Assembly (NCBI GenBank): GCA_913061475.1
Contig: CAJXUN010000040.1
Coordinates: 1 to 41,917, forward strand
Direction of reading: 5' to 3'
Source: an uncultured Colwellia sp.
GTDB lineage: Bacteria; Pseudomonadota; Gammaproteobacteria; Enterobacterales; Alteromonadaceae
Length of the DNA stretch: 41,917 nucleotides
Made by a program: the position numbers and the translations under genes. This document shows, piece by piece, positions 17,967-27,431 of the stretch (position 1 is the first letter of the stretch; every line of letters starts with the position of its first letter). The notes beneath the pieces are model-generated. The model was given only the letters and a program-made list of their open reading frames with translations, was not told the origin of the DNA and ran no database searches.

Positions 17967-19838
17967 ATGGCTGACTTTCACTTTATTCGCCCACTATGGC
18001 TAATCGCTATTATTATTTTAGTGTTAATGCTTTGGCTGCTAAAAAAATTACGTGTTAAGCAATCTGGTTGGCAACAGCTTTTACCACCACACTTAGCCAA
18101 AGTGTTAGTGCAAGGTAATACTAAGGCTAAGTCGACATCGTTAGCACTGCCGTTTTTAATTGGTTTACTGGCAATTTTAGCGATGGCCGGACCCAGTTGG
18201 CAAAAACTGCCACAGCCAGTATATCAAGTAGCGCAGGGCTCTGTGTTAATCATGGATATGTCGTACTCAATGTATGCCACCGACGTAGCGCCCAATCGTT
18301 TGACGCGTGCCCGCTATAAAGCAATAGATTTACTCGACAGCATTAAAGATGGAGAGGTAGGTTTAATTGCTTATGCCGGCGATGCATTTAGCATCAGTCC
18401 GTTAACCGACGATAGTAATAATATAAAACTATTATTACCGTCTCTAAGCCCAGAATTGATGCCGGCACTTGGTAGTAACCCTTTGGCAGCATTGGCGCTA
18501 GCAGATGAAATGTTAGTTAATGCTGGCCATAACACCGGCGATATTTATTGGTTTACTGACGGTATCGATACTATCGATATTCAAGACATAAACCAGTGGT
18601 CACGTGAGCACCCTTACCGACTTAATATTCTGGGTGTGGGTACAAAAACAGGCGCGCCTATTAAACTCAGTAACGGCGAATTAATGAAAGATGACAATGG
18701 TGCGATTATTGTCCCTAAGTTAACTGAGCAATATTTAAAAGGGCTTGCTAAACGTGGCAACGGAAACTACACCACGTTAACCCATAATAATAAGGATATT
18801 GAACGACTAACATCCCAACCACTGGTTACCGATACAGAAAAAACTAGAGAAAGTGACAATACCGGTGATCAATGGCAAGAGTTTGGCCCTTACCTATTGT
18901 TACTGGTTCTACCTATGCTATTAGTTTACTTTAGGCGCGGTGCGCTGATGGTGACTTTGCCATTCGCCTTAATGCTTATCCCGCAAAACAAAGCCCAAGC
19001 GAATGTATGGCAAGATTTATGGAAAACTAAAGACCAACAAGGCCAAGCCCATTTTAACAAAGAACAATACCAACAAGCGGCTGAACAATTTAACGACCCA
19101 CTTTGGCAAGGCAGCGCACTTTATAAGGCCGGTGAATTCGAACAAGCCTTAACTGCTTTTCAAAAAGAGAGTACGGCTGATGCGCTATTTAACCAAGGTA
19201 ACGCCCTGGCTAAATTACAACGAATTGATGAAGCCATAGAGGCCTATAGTCAAGCATTGCAGCGCGATCCAAACTTAGTTGATGCCCAAGAGAATAAAGC
19301 GATTCTTGAACAGTTGAAGCAGCAACAAGAAAACCAAGAGCAACAATCTGGTGACGATCAGCAACAACAAGAGCAGCAAAACGAAAATCAAGAACAATCA
19401 GGTGAAAACCAAGAAAGCCAAAGCCAAGATCAGCAAGGTCAAAACGGCGAAAACAAGAATAGTGAGCAACAGCAAGATCAACAAAACCCAGAACAACAAG
19501 ACCCATCACAGCAAGGTGATTCATCTCAAGAAGATAGCGATCAGCAGCAAGAGCAAAACGAGCAACAGCAAGCTGAAAGTGATAAGCAAGACGAAACAGA
19601 ACAGCAGCAAGCCAAAGATGCTCAACAAGCAGAAAATGCTGAAGAGTCAACTGATGAGCAAAGCGCGCAAGCACAAGCATTAGCAGAACAATTAGCCAAA
19701 GAAACTGAACAGAAACATCAACAGCTACTCAATAAAGTCACTGATGACCCTTATATGTTATTAAGAAATAAAATGCAGTTAGAGTATCAAAAACGTCGTC
19801 AAGACCGTCGAAATGTAGGAGTTAAGAAAAAGTGGTAA
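17967..19838 (+). CDS. batB: BatB/BatC-like VWA and TPR membrane protein with Gln/Glu-rich tail
   Basis: A 623-residue protein. It has transmembrane helices at about 10-26 and 58-75, a VWA domain with MIDAS DMSYS (97-101), further helices at about 307-338, TPR repeats (about 355-450, with ADALFNQGNALAKL and DEAIEAYSQALQRDP), and a long low-complexity tail (about 450-600) of Gln, Glu, Asn, Ser and Asp. It corresponds to a fusion of BatB (VWA) and BatC (TPR). The tail is encoded by imperfect CAA/CAG/GAA/GAT-rich repeats at about 19310-19690, which open long spurious frames on both strands. It begins one base after batA and overlaps batD by 7 bp. The TPR and acidic tail probably face the cytoplasm or periplasm as a protein-binding arm; the topology is uncertain. 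Confidence 0.9.
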   Translation: MADFHFIRPLWLIAIIILVLMLWLLKKLRVKQSGWQQLLPPHLAKVLVQGNTKAKSTSLALPFLIGLLAILAMAGPSWQKLPQPVYQVAQGSVLIMDMSYSMYATDVAPNRLTRARYKAIDLLDSIKDGEVGLIAYAGDAFSISPLTDDSNNIKLLLPSLSPELMPALGSNPLAALALADEMLVNAGHNTGDIYWFTDGIDTIDIQDINQWSREHPYRLNILGVGTKTGAPIKLSNGELMKDDNGAIIVPKLTEQYLKGLAKRGNGNYTTLTHNNKDIERLTSQPLVTDTEKTRESDNTGDQWQEFGPYLLLLVLPMLLVYFRRGALMVTLPFALMLIPQNKAQANVWQDLWKTKDQQGQAHFNKEQYQQAAEQFNDPLWQGSALYKAGEFEQALTAFQKESTADALFNQGNALAKLQRIDEAIEAYSQALQRDPNLVDAQENKAILEQLKQQQENQEQQSGDDQQQQEQQNENQEQSGENQESQSQDQQGQNGENKNSEQQQDQQNPEQQDPSQQGDSSQEDSDQQQEQNEQQQAESDKQDETEQQQAKDAQQAENAEESTDEQSAQAQALAEQLAKETEQKHQQLLNKVTDDPYMLLRNKMQLEYQKRRQDRRNVGVKKKW

Positions 19839-21514
19839 GAGTAATAATTTCTTTGTTAGCTATTTTATTCTCACTTAATAGTTACGCATTAACCAAGGTC
19901 AACGCAACGGTTGATAAAAACCCTGTTGTGGTTAACGAGTCATTAATATTGACCGTTGTCGCTGATGACGATGTCGATAGTAACGCCTTAAACACCTCGG
20001 CACTATTGAGTGACTTTATTGTCGGCCGTACCTCGGTTAGCTCACAAACCAGTATGGTGAATTTTAACACCACACGAACAACAACCTGGACTACGGTTTT
20101 AATACCACGAAAATCAGGCGAGCTGCTCATTCCTGCCTTTGATATTAGCGGCGTAAAAACCCAAGCTATCGCAATTAAAGCACTGGAAGCAGACACCTCA
20201 TCGGCTGCCAGTCAGCAAGATTTATTTATCACAACCCAAGTGTCTGCAACAGACATCTACGTTCAGCAGCAAATTACCTTGAAAGTTAAATTGCATTTTG
20301 CCGCGGAATTAAAGCGAGGTAGTTTGACCGAGCCAACATTAACTGGTGCTAATATCCTTCAGATAGGTAAAGATAAAGAGTCAGATAGCATTATCAAAGG
20401 TAAGCGGTATCGTGTTATTGAGCGCGTCTATGCCATTAGTCCGCAGCAAAGTGGTGAGGTGATATTAAAATCACCGATTTTTTCTGGTGAGATCATCATG
20501 CCTTCATCAAGACGGTCTAATTTTTTAAGTTTTGCCGATACTAAGCCAGTGAGTGTTATCGGTGATGACATCCCATTAACGATCAAAGCGATACCCACAA
20601 AAATTAATGGCGCATGGTTACCGAGTGAGCTATTAGCTTTACATCAAGAATGGCAACCAGATCCAAAACAATTTAAAGTCGGCGAGCCTATTACGCGTAC
20701 CATTACGCTAACTGCAGCGGGTCTGTCAGAAGAGCAATTACCCGAAATTAACTTAACCGTGCCTCAAGGACTCAAAGTTTATCCTGATCAAGCTGAACTG
20801 CATACAGGTTTAAACAATGAGCGTCTAGTCAGTCAAAAAGTGGTCAATTTTGCTATCGTCGCCAGCCAAGCGGGTGAATATCAGTTGCCTGAAATTACGA
20901 TAAATTGGTGGAATACCGTCACTAATAAAGCAGAAATAGCTAAAATCCCGGGTCAGAACATTACCATACTAGCCAACCCCGACTTAGCACCAGTAACACC
21001 AATAACACCGCTAAAATCATCAACGGCTAACACTGAGCAATCGACACCAGCAGCTAAAGTCGAAACCGTGATAATTCAACAAAACACGGTTTGGCAATGG
21101 CTGTTTTTAGCCTTGTGGTTATTAACATTACTTGCTTGGTATCTATCAGCTAAGCGCCCGTTTAAGTCAAAGTCTTTATCGAGTATGCGTAACGCTAAAG
21201 TCAACAACTCACACCTTGAGTTATTGGCTGCATGTAAACAAAATGATGGCGAGTCGGCATTGTCGTGCATACTACCGTGGGCGCAATCGCAAGTATTAGG
21301 TACTAAACAAAGTGATTCACCAACAACGCTAGACGCAATACATGGTTACTTTAACGACCAAGCATTGTCTGACGCTATTATTGAATTACAACAAAGTTAT
21401 TATGGCAAAAACCCTAACCAATGGTCAGGCAACAATTTACTTCAGGCCATACAAGCCTTAGATAAAAAAAATAGTCGTCAATCACAATCACCTGCTATTG
21501 GCTTAAATCCCTAA
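19832..21514 (+). CDS. batD: BatD-like oxygen tolerance protein
   Basis: A 560-residue BatD-family protein. It has a signal peptide (MVRVIISLLAILFSLNSYA), a large periplasmic region of beta-sandwich type beginning TKVNATVDKNPVVVNESLILTV, one transmembrane helix (about 413-435, WLFLALWLLTLLAWYLSA) and a basic cytoplasmic C-terminal domain. It is the last gene of the MoxR/Bat operon. The start is GTG 19832, inside the end of batB. The function is presumed structural or regulatory within the Bat membrane complex. It is followed by a strong hairpin. Confidence 0.88.
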   Translation: MVRVIISLLAILFSLNSYALTKVNATVDKNPVVVNESLILTVVADDDVDSNALNTSALLSDFIVGRTSVSSQTSMVNFNTTRTTTWTTVLIPRKSGELLIPAFDISGVKTQAIAIKALEADTSSAASQQDLFITTQVSATDIYVQQQITLKVKLHFAAELKRGSLTEPTLTGANILQIGKDKESDSIIKGKRYRVIERVYAISPQQSGEVILKSPIFSGEIIMPSSRRSNFLSFADTKPVSVIGDDIPLTIKAIPTKINGAWLPSELLALHQEWQPDPKQFKVGEPITRTITLTAAGLSEEQLPEINLTVPQGLKVYPDQAELHTGLNNERLVSQKVVNFAIVASQAGEYQLPEITINWWNTVTNKAEIAKIPGQNITILANPDLAPVTPITPLKSSTANTEQSTPAAKVETVIIQQNTVWQWLFLALWLLTLLAWYLSAKRPFKSKSLSSMRNAKVNNSHLELLAACKQNDGESALSCILPWAQSQVLGTKQSDSPTTLDAIHGYFNDQALSDAIIELQQSYYGKNPNQWSGNNLLQAIQALDKKNSRQSQSPAIGLNP

Positions 21515-21542
21515 CGCTTATATAAGAGCACACAGGGCTATG

Positions 21543-21577
21543 ACAAACTATGCCAAGTAAAACTAGGCATAGTTTGT
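21543..21577 (+). terminator. hairpin after the Bat operon
   Basis: ACAAACTATGCC (21543-21554) and GGCATAGTTTGT (21566-21577) form a perfect 12-bp stem with an 11-base loop, 29 bp after the batD stop. A T-run appears only about 12 bases later, so it is a probable but imperfect terminator. Confidence 0.55.
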
Positions 21578-21688
21578 ATCACAATACCTTTTTACAAAAA
21601 CGATTAAAGCTTCATTACCACCAACCAACGTCAGAGCACCTTCAAGGCTGAATATAATTTCTGTTAACTATCAAGCAGCCATTCACGC

Positions 21689-21694
21689 TATAAT
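21689..21694 (+). promoter_or_regulatory. candidate -10 box for the sigma factor gene
   Basis: A perfect TATAAT lies 64 bp before the chosen start, with TTAACT at 21664-21669 as a weak -35 (19-bp spacer). Another TATAAT lies at 21653-21658. Base composition makes chance matches likely. Confidence 0.3.
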
Positions 21695-21757
21695 TTATTT
21701 ATCTAAATATTTGCCTTAGTGCGAAATAATATCACAAAGCCTCAGGTCTCTTACAAC

Positions 21758-22273
21758 ATGGCAACAAAACAAGTTAGATACGAAGCACTCGTTAAAGCAT
21801 TACATGCTGATTTATATCGGTATGGCTATTGGCTATGTCACGATAAACATATTGCTGAAGACTTAGTGCAAGAAACATTTCTCCGCGCATGGCGTGCACT
21901 TGATTCATTGAAAGATGAAAAGGCCGCTAAGTCATGGTTAATTACCATTCTTCGCCGAGAAAATGCTCGTCGCTTTGAGCGTAAGCGTTTTGACATGAGC
22001 GAATACGAAGAAGCGACAATTACCGATGTTAAAGCAACCAGTAATGAACAGGAAATTGAAAACTATTGGTTACGAGAAAAAATAGCGCAAATGCCTGAAG
22101 AGTATCGAGAGCCGCTAGTGCTACAAGTCATTGGTGGTTTCAGCGGTGAAGAAATTGCTAGCATGTTGTCATTAAATAAAAATACCGTGATGACACGATT
22201 ATTTCGTGCTCGCAATCAGTTGAAAGAGGCCGTAGACAACGAGCCAACATTAAGAGGTCTACACAATGGATGA
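21758..22273 (+). CDS. ECF-type sigma-70 family RNA polymerase sigma factor
   Basis: A 171-residue sigma factor with region 2 (about 10-75, LYRYGYWLCHDKHIAEDLVQ, then ETFLRAW) and region 4 (about 115-160, MPEEYREPLVLQVIGGFSGEEIA, with NTVMTRLFRARNQL). There is no region 1 or 3, so it is ECF-like. The open frame extends to GTG 21719, but I prefer ATG 21758 because MATKQVRYEALV is the usual N-terminus of this group. The stop overlaps the start of the DUF3379 gene by 8 bp, indicating coupling and suggesting that the DUF3379 protein is its anti-sigma factor. The target promoters are unknown. Confidence 0.9.
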   Translation: MATKQVRYEALVKALHADLYRYGYWLCHDKHIAEDLVQETFLRAWRALDSLKDEKAAKSWLITILRRENARRFERKRFDMSEYEEATITDVKATSNEQEIENYWLREKIAQMPEEYREPLVLQVIGGFSGEEIASMLSLNKNTVMTRLFRARNQLKEAVDNEPTLRGLHNG

Positions 22274-22979
22274 TTTGCAAGTAAGACGTAGCATATTATC
22301 AGATCCAAAAGGTCGTGATGATGCATTAAATGAAGCCATCAAAAATGACATTGCAAAACAAAAATTCGTACAAGAAATTGATGCATTAGATGATAAAATT
22401 GCGCAAGCAATGAATATTCCTGTACCTGATGGTTTATATGACAAGCTAATCCTACGCCAAACATTAGCTAGCCATCAGCAACAAAAAAGTAAAACACGTG
22501 TTCGCTTAGCGATGGCGGCTTCTGTCGCATTTGTGATGGGGTTAACCGTTAACTTTATGATGTTTTCGAGCACCTATAAAAATTTAGGTGACTATGCCAT
22601 TGCCCATGTTAATCATGAGGCATCCCACTTTTCGAATAATGGCCAACCAACGGTAACATTGGCATCATTAAACGATAAAATGGCAGCATTTAAAGGCAGT
22701 TTCAATAGTACCTTTGGTACGCTAATGTTCGCTGATTATTGTCATTTTGACGGCAGTAAAAGCTTGCATTTAGTGTTTCAAGGTCAATCAAGTCCGGTGA
22801 ATGTTTTTATTTTACCTGATGATAAAGATATTGAATTTGTTGCTAACTTTGCCAACGATAAACTACAAGGTCGTTCGTTAAATTTTAATCACTCCAATAT
22901 CATTGTTGTCGGTGATAAAAAAGAGCCAATACAGCAATGGCAAGATCGGGTTAAGAAAAGTATTACTTGGTCAATTTAG
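22266..22979 (+). CDS. DUF3379 membrane protein, probable anti-sigma factor
   Basis: A 237-residue protein with a soluble N-terminal part (1-78), one transmembrane helix (about 81-100, LAMAASVAFVMGLTVNFMMF) and a C-terminal domain outside the membrane. This matches the DUF3379 family, found next to ECF sigma factors in Alteromonadales. The single-helix layout and the 8-bp overlap with the sigma gene are typical of anti-sigma factors. The assignment as an anti-sigma factor rests on context and topology. I do not see a clear zinc-binding HxxxCxxC motif in the N-terminal part. Confidence 0.85.
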   Translation: MDDLQVRRSILSDPKGRDDALNEAIKNDIAKQKFVQEIDALDDKIAQAMNIPVPDGLYDKLILRQTLASHQQQKSKTRVRLAMAASVAFVMGLTVNFMMFSSTYKNLGDYAIAHVNHEASHFSNNGQPTVTLASLNDKMAAFKGSFNSTFGTLMFADYCHFDGSKSLHLVFQGQSSPVNVFILPDDKDIEFVANFANDKLQGRSLNFNHSNIIVVGDKKEPIQQWQDRVKKSITWSI

Positions 22980-23111
22980 TTATGAATAAAACAAATTAGT
23001 GTAGCCTATACAAGCTTATATTCGTCGACATTAAAGCATAGCTTAACGCTATGGTTTTAGATGTAAGAACAATAAGACCTCGCAAACTATCATTTATATT
23101 TTGAGCATAAA

Positions 23112-23144
23112 AAAGTCGTTAATGATTCATTAACGACTTTTTTT
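23112..23144. terminator. bidirectional intrinsic terminator
   Basis: AAAGTCGTTAATGA (23112-23125) and TCATTAACGACTTT (23127-23140) are perfect arms flanked by A- and T-runs. It can end transcription from the DUF3379 operon (plus) and from putP (minus). A smaller hairpin CATAGC/GCTATG lies upstream around 23036-23053. Confidence 0.88.
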
Positions 23145-23225
23145 GTATCACAAATAAAACTTTTTACACTTTGCTTTTGAGCCATTTTTGAATCAAAGCT
23201 TGGTAGCGTTTACATTGTTTTATAA

Positions 23226-24710
23226 TTAGTGCTTAGCTGCAACCTGATCAAATAATGCCTCTAATTCCGGCTGCTCTTTTGCAGTTAATCGACTCACTAA
23301 AATAATCGCAATACTTGCCATAATAAAGCCCGGTACTATTTCATACATTACGGAACTTAACGATTCACCATCAATGGTAATTGGGGCGTATATCCAAACT
23401 AAAACGGTAATCGCTCCAGTTAACATACCGGCTAACGCGCCATGACGGTTCATCTTCTTCCAATAAAGGCTCATGATAACCAAAGGTCCAAATGCAGCGC
23501 CGAAACCAGCCCAAGCATTACTAACTAAGGTTAAAATTGAACTCTCTCTATCATAGGCAAGAAAAACAGCAACCATAGCTACTAGTGCTACCGACAAACG
23601 CCCAACAAAAACTAATTGCTGATCTGTGGCGTTTTTATTAAGAAACGCTTGATAGAAATCGCCAGTTAATGAACTCGATGTTACCAATAATTGTGAAGAT
23701 ATCGTACTCATAATCGCAGCAAGTATCGCCGCTAATAAAAAGCCGGCAATTAATGGATGAAACAGCAATTGTGATAGCACAATAAATATAGTTTCGGCAT
23801 CACCAAGTACTAGGCCTGTATTTGCAACATAAGCCGCGCCAGCAAAACCTGTTGCCATAGCACCGACCAGCGCTACTATCATCCAGCTCATACCAATTCT
23901 TCGTGCTTTTGGTAAATCTTCTACCGAACGAATAGCCATGAACCGAACAATAATATGTGGTTGACCAAAATAACCTAAACCCCATGCCATCGCAGAAATT
24001 ATCGCGAGGATACCGACATTATTAAATACGTTCAGCATATCAGGGTTGAGTTGTTCAATACTGGTAAACATCGCATCAGTACCACCAATTTCATTGATAG
24101 CCACGATCGGAACTAAAACTAAGGCGATAAACATAATACAGCCTTGAACAAAATCGGTAAGACTGACCGCTAAGAAGCCACCAAATAAGGTATATAACAC
24201 GACAACGCCAGCTGTAATATATAAACCCGATTCATAACTGAGGCCAAACGAACTTTCAAACAACTTACCGCCAGCAACAATGCCAGATGAAGTATATAAG
24301 GTGAAAAATAAGATAATAACAATAGAGGAAGCGATGCGAAGTTTGCGGGTATGATCTGCAAACCGGTTTTCAAAAAAGTCAGGTAAGGTAATCGAATCAT
24401 TGGCAACTTCGGTATAGGTTCTTAACCTCGGCGCTACAATGATGTAATTCAAATACGCACCGAATGCTAACCCTAAAGAAATCCAAACACTACTGAGACC
24501 CGTTGTATACATCAGACCAGGAACCCCCATCAGCATCCAACCACTCATATCTGAAGCCCCAGCAGAAAGTGCTGTTACCCCAGGGCCCAAACTGCGCCCG
24601 CCAAGCATAAAACCGGAAACATCACTGGTTGACTTTCTATAGGCATAGATACCTATTCCCAACATAACTACAAAATATAGCGCTAATGAAATCATTGTTC
24701 CAACAGCCAT
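23226..24710 (-). CDS. putP: PutP-like sodium/proline symporter (SSS family)
   Basis: Sodium:solute symporter of 494 aa, close to E. coli PutP (502 aa), with about 13 transmembrane helices. The N-terminus MAVGTMISLALYFVVMLGIGIYAYRK and the segment SDVSGFMLGGRSLGPGVTAL (then SAGASDMSGWMLMG) are characteristic of PutP, including the Na+-binding helix residues. It would import proline with Na+, fitting a marine bacterium. Start ATG 24710 follows a strong GGAGG. No putA is adjacent. The 280 bp up to the divergent EAL-HDOD gene hold AT-rich sequence without a motif I can defend. Confidence 0.9.
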   Translation of the reverse strand: MAVGTMISLALYFVVMLGIGIYAYRKSTSDVSGFMLGGRSLGPGVTALSAGASDMSGWMLMGVPGLMYTTGLSSVWISLGLAFGAYLNYIIVAPRLRTYTEVANDSITLPDFFENRFADHTRKLRIASSIVIILFFTLYTSSGIVAGGKLFESSFGLSYESGLYITAGVVVLYTLFGGFLAVSLTDFVQGCIMFIALVLVPIVAINEIGGTDAMFTSIEQLNPDMLNVFNNVGILAIISAMAWGLGYFGQPHIIVRFMAIRSVEDLPKARRIGMSWMIVALVGAMATGFAGAAYVANTGLVLGDAETIFIVLSQLLFHPLIAGFLLAAILAAIMSTISSQLLVTSSSLTGDFYQAFLNKNATDQQLVFVGRLSVALVAMVAVFLAYDRESSILTLVSNAWAGFGAAFGPLVIMSLYWKKMNRHGALAGMLTGAITVLVWIYAPITIDGESLSSVMYEIVPGFIMASIAIILVSRLTAKEQPELEALFDQVAAKH

Positions 24711-24989
24711 TTAACCTCCAAAAAAACGATTATACCAAGCAAACAAATTTAACATGAATAGTTCGCTCGGTGTGCAAACTGTTCAAATAAATTTCCTTAT
24801 CGACATTAATTGAACTTGAAGTGGAATAATATGCAGAGTTAATAGCGCTTTCCATGTTTTTTCGCGAGTAATAATATTTATTTGTGTTATAAATAAGAAG
24901 GCTAATGTTAAAATTAACCTTACCGTAAAGTATTGCCAGTAATAATAATAAAAATATCTGTTATAAAATCGGATTAATCGGGAATTTGT

Positions 24990-26213
24990 ATGCACTTTTA
25001 TGCGGCTAGGCAGCCAATTTTAGATAAAGAAAAAAAACTATTTGCCTATGAACTATTGTTTCGAGATAGCATCATCAATGTCTTTCCAGACATTGATGCT
25101 GACGAAGCAACAACTAAAATGATAGAAGCGAGTAATTTTAACCTTGGCATTAGTGAGTTTACCGGTAACAAACCAGCTTTCATTAATTTCACCTTAGAAA
25201 CGCTCATCCAAGGGTACCCAGAAACCTTAACGACCGAAGAAGTTGTTGTCGAAATTTTAGAAACCGTAAAGCCCGGTAAAAAATTATTATCAATATGCAA
25301 AGATTTAAATGAAAAAGGTTATACCATCGCCTTAGATGATTATATTCATCAATCGGTTTGGCAGCACTTTTACCCTTTTATTCATATTATTAAAATCGAC
25401 TGGCAAGACACCTCGCTAGAGACCATAAAAGCGGTAAAAGTAGCCATTAAAGACTTTCCTCATATAAAATTACTGGCGGAAAAAGTCGAAACCTATGAAG
25501 AATATAACCAAGCACTAGAATTAGATTTTGAACTATTTCAAGGCTTTTTTTTCGCCAAACCGGAAATGGTAAAAACTAAAAGTCTCTCGCCGTCACAAAT
25601 GGCAATGGCAGAGTTACTTTATGAAACTTCAAAAAAAGATTTAGATTTGGCGAGCATCACCTCAGTATTTGAACGTGATATAACGTTGTCATATAAACTG
25701 CTACGTTACGCAAACTCGCCAATTTTCAAACGAAGAAATGAAATATCCACGATTAAGCAAGCGCTTGTTACCCTTGGATCAGGAGAGTTAAAACGTTTTC
25801 TGGGTTTAATGTTTGCGTCAAATATTAACCCTGAAAAACCGTCAGAATTGATTAATGCAGCCATGGCACGAGCAAAATTTGCTGAATTAATGGCAAGTGA
25901 AGTTAAGCCTCCTTTAGATAATTCAATTGCCTTTTTAACCGGCTTGTTATCGTTAATTGACGCTATTGTTGATGAAGACTTGGCTAGTATTCTCGCTAAA
26001 CTGCCCTTGGCTCAAGAAATTAAAGACACCCTATTAACTCGTAAAGGCGTTATGGCAGCGCTTATTCAACTGCTAGAATTTATCGAGCGAGCAGAATGGC
26101 CAAAAACCACGGTTCTAATTGAGAAGCTTGGCTTAGAAAAAGATCATGTGGTCAAAAACTATAATGAAGCAATTGCGTGGGCTGATGAGCAATCAGATGC
26201 TAACAACTATTAG
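24990..26213 (+). CDS. EAL-HDOD regulatory protein (YuxH-like), EAL site degenerate
   Basis: A 407-residue protein joining an N-terminal EAL-like domain (about 1-195) to a C-terminal HDOD domain (about 200-390). It begins YAARQPILDKEKKLFAYELLFRD, as in the YuxH/CdgJ group. The EAL motif is changed to ELL (21-23), and the DDFGTG loop is LDDYIHQ (about 115-120). It retains KVET and QGFFFAKP, so it probably binds c-di-GMP or partners rather than hydrolysing the nucleotide efficiently. Homologues affect motility and biofilm. It is a single-gene unit ending in a strong terminator. Confidence 0.88.
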   Translation: MHFYAARQPILDKEKKLFAYELLFRDSIINVFPDIDADEATTKMIEASNFNLGISEFTGNKPAFINFTLETLIQGYPETLTTEEVVVEILETVKPGKKLLSICKDLNEKGYTIALDDYIHQSVWQHFYPFIHIIKIDWQDTSLETIKAVKVAIKDFPHIKLLAEKVETYEEYNQALELDFELFQGFFFAKPEMVKTKSLSPSQMAMAELLYETSKKDLDLASITSVFERDITLSYKLLRYANSPIFKRRNEISTIKQALVTLGSGELKRFLGLMFASNINPEKPSELINAAMARAKFAELMASEVKPPLDNSIAFLTGLLSLIDAIVDEDLASILAKLPLAQEIKDTLLTRKGVMAALIQLLEFIERAEWPKTTVLIEKLGLEKDHVVKNYNEAIAWADEQSDANNY

Positions 26214-26280
26214 CCATAACTCACATGATAGTAGGGAACAACAGTTGACCTTATTCTGCGGGTTAACATAAATCGATAAC

Positions 26281-26310
26281 AAAAAGCCTGACATTATGTC
26301 AGGCTTTTTT
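26281..26310. terminator. bidirectional intrinsic terminator between the EAL-HDOD gene and galE
   Basis: AAAAAGCCTGACA (26281-26293), a TTA loop, then TGTCAGGCTTTTT (26297-26309) form a perfect 13-bp stem with a T-tract. It is placed between convergent genes and can serve both. Confidence 0.9.
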
Positions 26311-26359
26311 ATTTAAACTTTCCTAAGTATTCATCATGACATACGAATAAGGGTATTAT

Positions 26360-27370
26360 CTATTCAAAACCATTCGGGTTTTGCGACTGCCAACGCCATG
26401 TATCGGCTATCATCGTTGCTAAATCACGCTCTGCATGCCAATTTAATAAATTATTGGCCACACTCGCATCAGCGTATACCGTAGCAATATCTCCGGCACG
26501 TCGTGGCGCAATGTGATACGGAATATCTTGTCCAGAAATGTCCTTAAACGTATTCACGATTTCGAGTACCGAGGTGCCATTACCCGTGCCTAAGTTAATC
26601 GGTACACAACCGCTAATATCCTTAAGTTTTTCTAAGGCTTTTACGTGGCCTTGAGCTAAGTCGACGACATGAATATAGTCTCGCACACCGGTACCATCAG
26701 GTGTTGGGTAATCATCACCAAAAACTTGCAGTTGTGCTAAACGTCCAACCGCAACTTGTGACACATAAGGCAATAAGTTATTAGGAATGCCATTAGGGTT
26801 TTCACCAATTAAGCCTGACTCGTGCGCACCAATCGGATTAAAGTAACGTAAGCAAGCAATTGACCATTGCTCATCACTTTTAGCCAAATCAAATAATATA
26901 TTTTCTATCATTAATTTGGTTTGCCCATACGGATTAGTCGCCGATGTTGGCATAGTTTCATCAAGTGGTGAGGGATTATTTTCCCCATAAACGGTTGCAG
27001 ATGAGCTAAATACCAAGTTTTTAACCCCATGTTCGGCCATCACTTGTAGCAAGGTAATCGAACCGGCAACATTATTATGGTAGTAACTCAACGGCATAGT
27101 ACTCGACTCGCCTACCGCTTTTAAACCCGCAAAATGGACTACAGCGTCAATATCGTGCGTTAAAAACACTTGTTGCATTGCTTGTCGGTCACAAATATCG
27201 GCTTCAATAAATGTCACTGTCTTACCGGTAATTTGCTTAATACGGTCAAGCACCAGCGTCGAAGAGTTAGCAAGATTATCAACAATAACAATATCTTTAT
27301 CTAACGCTAATAGCTCGACAACCGTGTGGCTACCAATAAAACCGGTACCGCCGGTGATCAATAAACTCAT
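26360..27370 (-). CDS. galE: GalE, UDP-glucose 4-epimerase
   Basis: Extended short-chain dehydrogenase (SDR) that interconverts UDP-glucose and UDP-galactose. The 336 residues have the NAD motif TGGTGFIGSH (6-15), the SSSATVYG segment (122-129) and the catalytic Y148-xxx-K152 (YGQTK). The length matches E. coli GalE (338). It is the last gene on the minus strand of the sugar-nucleotide/sulfate region, 61 bp after the DHH gene. It could supply galactose for surface polysaccharide, as no gal catabolic genes are nearby. Confidence 0.93.
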   Translation of the reverse strand: MSLLITGGTGFIGSHTVVELLALDKDIVIVDNLANSSTLVLDRIKQITGKTVTFIEADICDRQAMQQVFLTHDIDAVVHFAGLKAVGESSTMPLSYYHNNVAGSITLLQVMAEHGVKNLVFSSSATVYGENNPSPLDETMPTSATNPYGQTKLMIENILFDLAKSDEQWSIACLRYFNPIGAHESGLIGENPNGIPNNLLPYVSQVAVGRLAQLQVFGDDYPTPDGTGVRDYIHVVDLAQGHVKALEKLKDISGCVPINLGTGNGTSVLEIVNTFKDISGQDIPYHIAPRRAGDIATVYADASVANNLLNWHAERDLATMIADTWRWQSQNPNGFE

Positions 27371-27431
27371 TTAAAAAGTCCTTATAAAATGTCCAAATAC
27401 GCAATACTAAATAGTCATAATAAAAATTTAG

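Noticed and set aside
19210-19683. Long open frames on both strands over the batB tail
   Set aside because: They are by-products of the CAA/GAA/GAT-rich low-complexity coding region. Their compositions are extreme and neither has a family signature or ribosome binding site.
24783-24995. A 70-codon minus-strand frame between putP and the EAL-HDOD gene
   Set aside because: AT-rich, Ile/Tyr-rich translation with no ribosome binding site, lying in the region expected to contain both divergent promoters.
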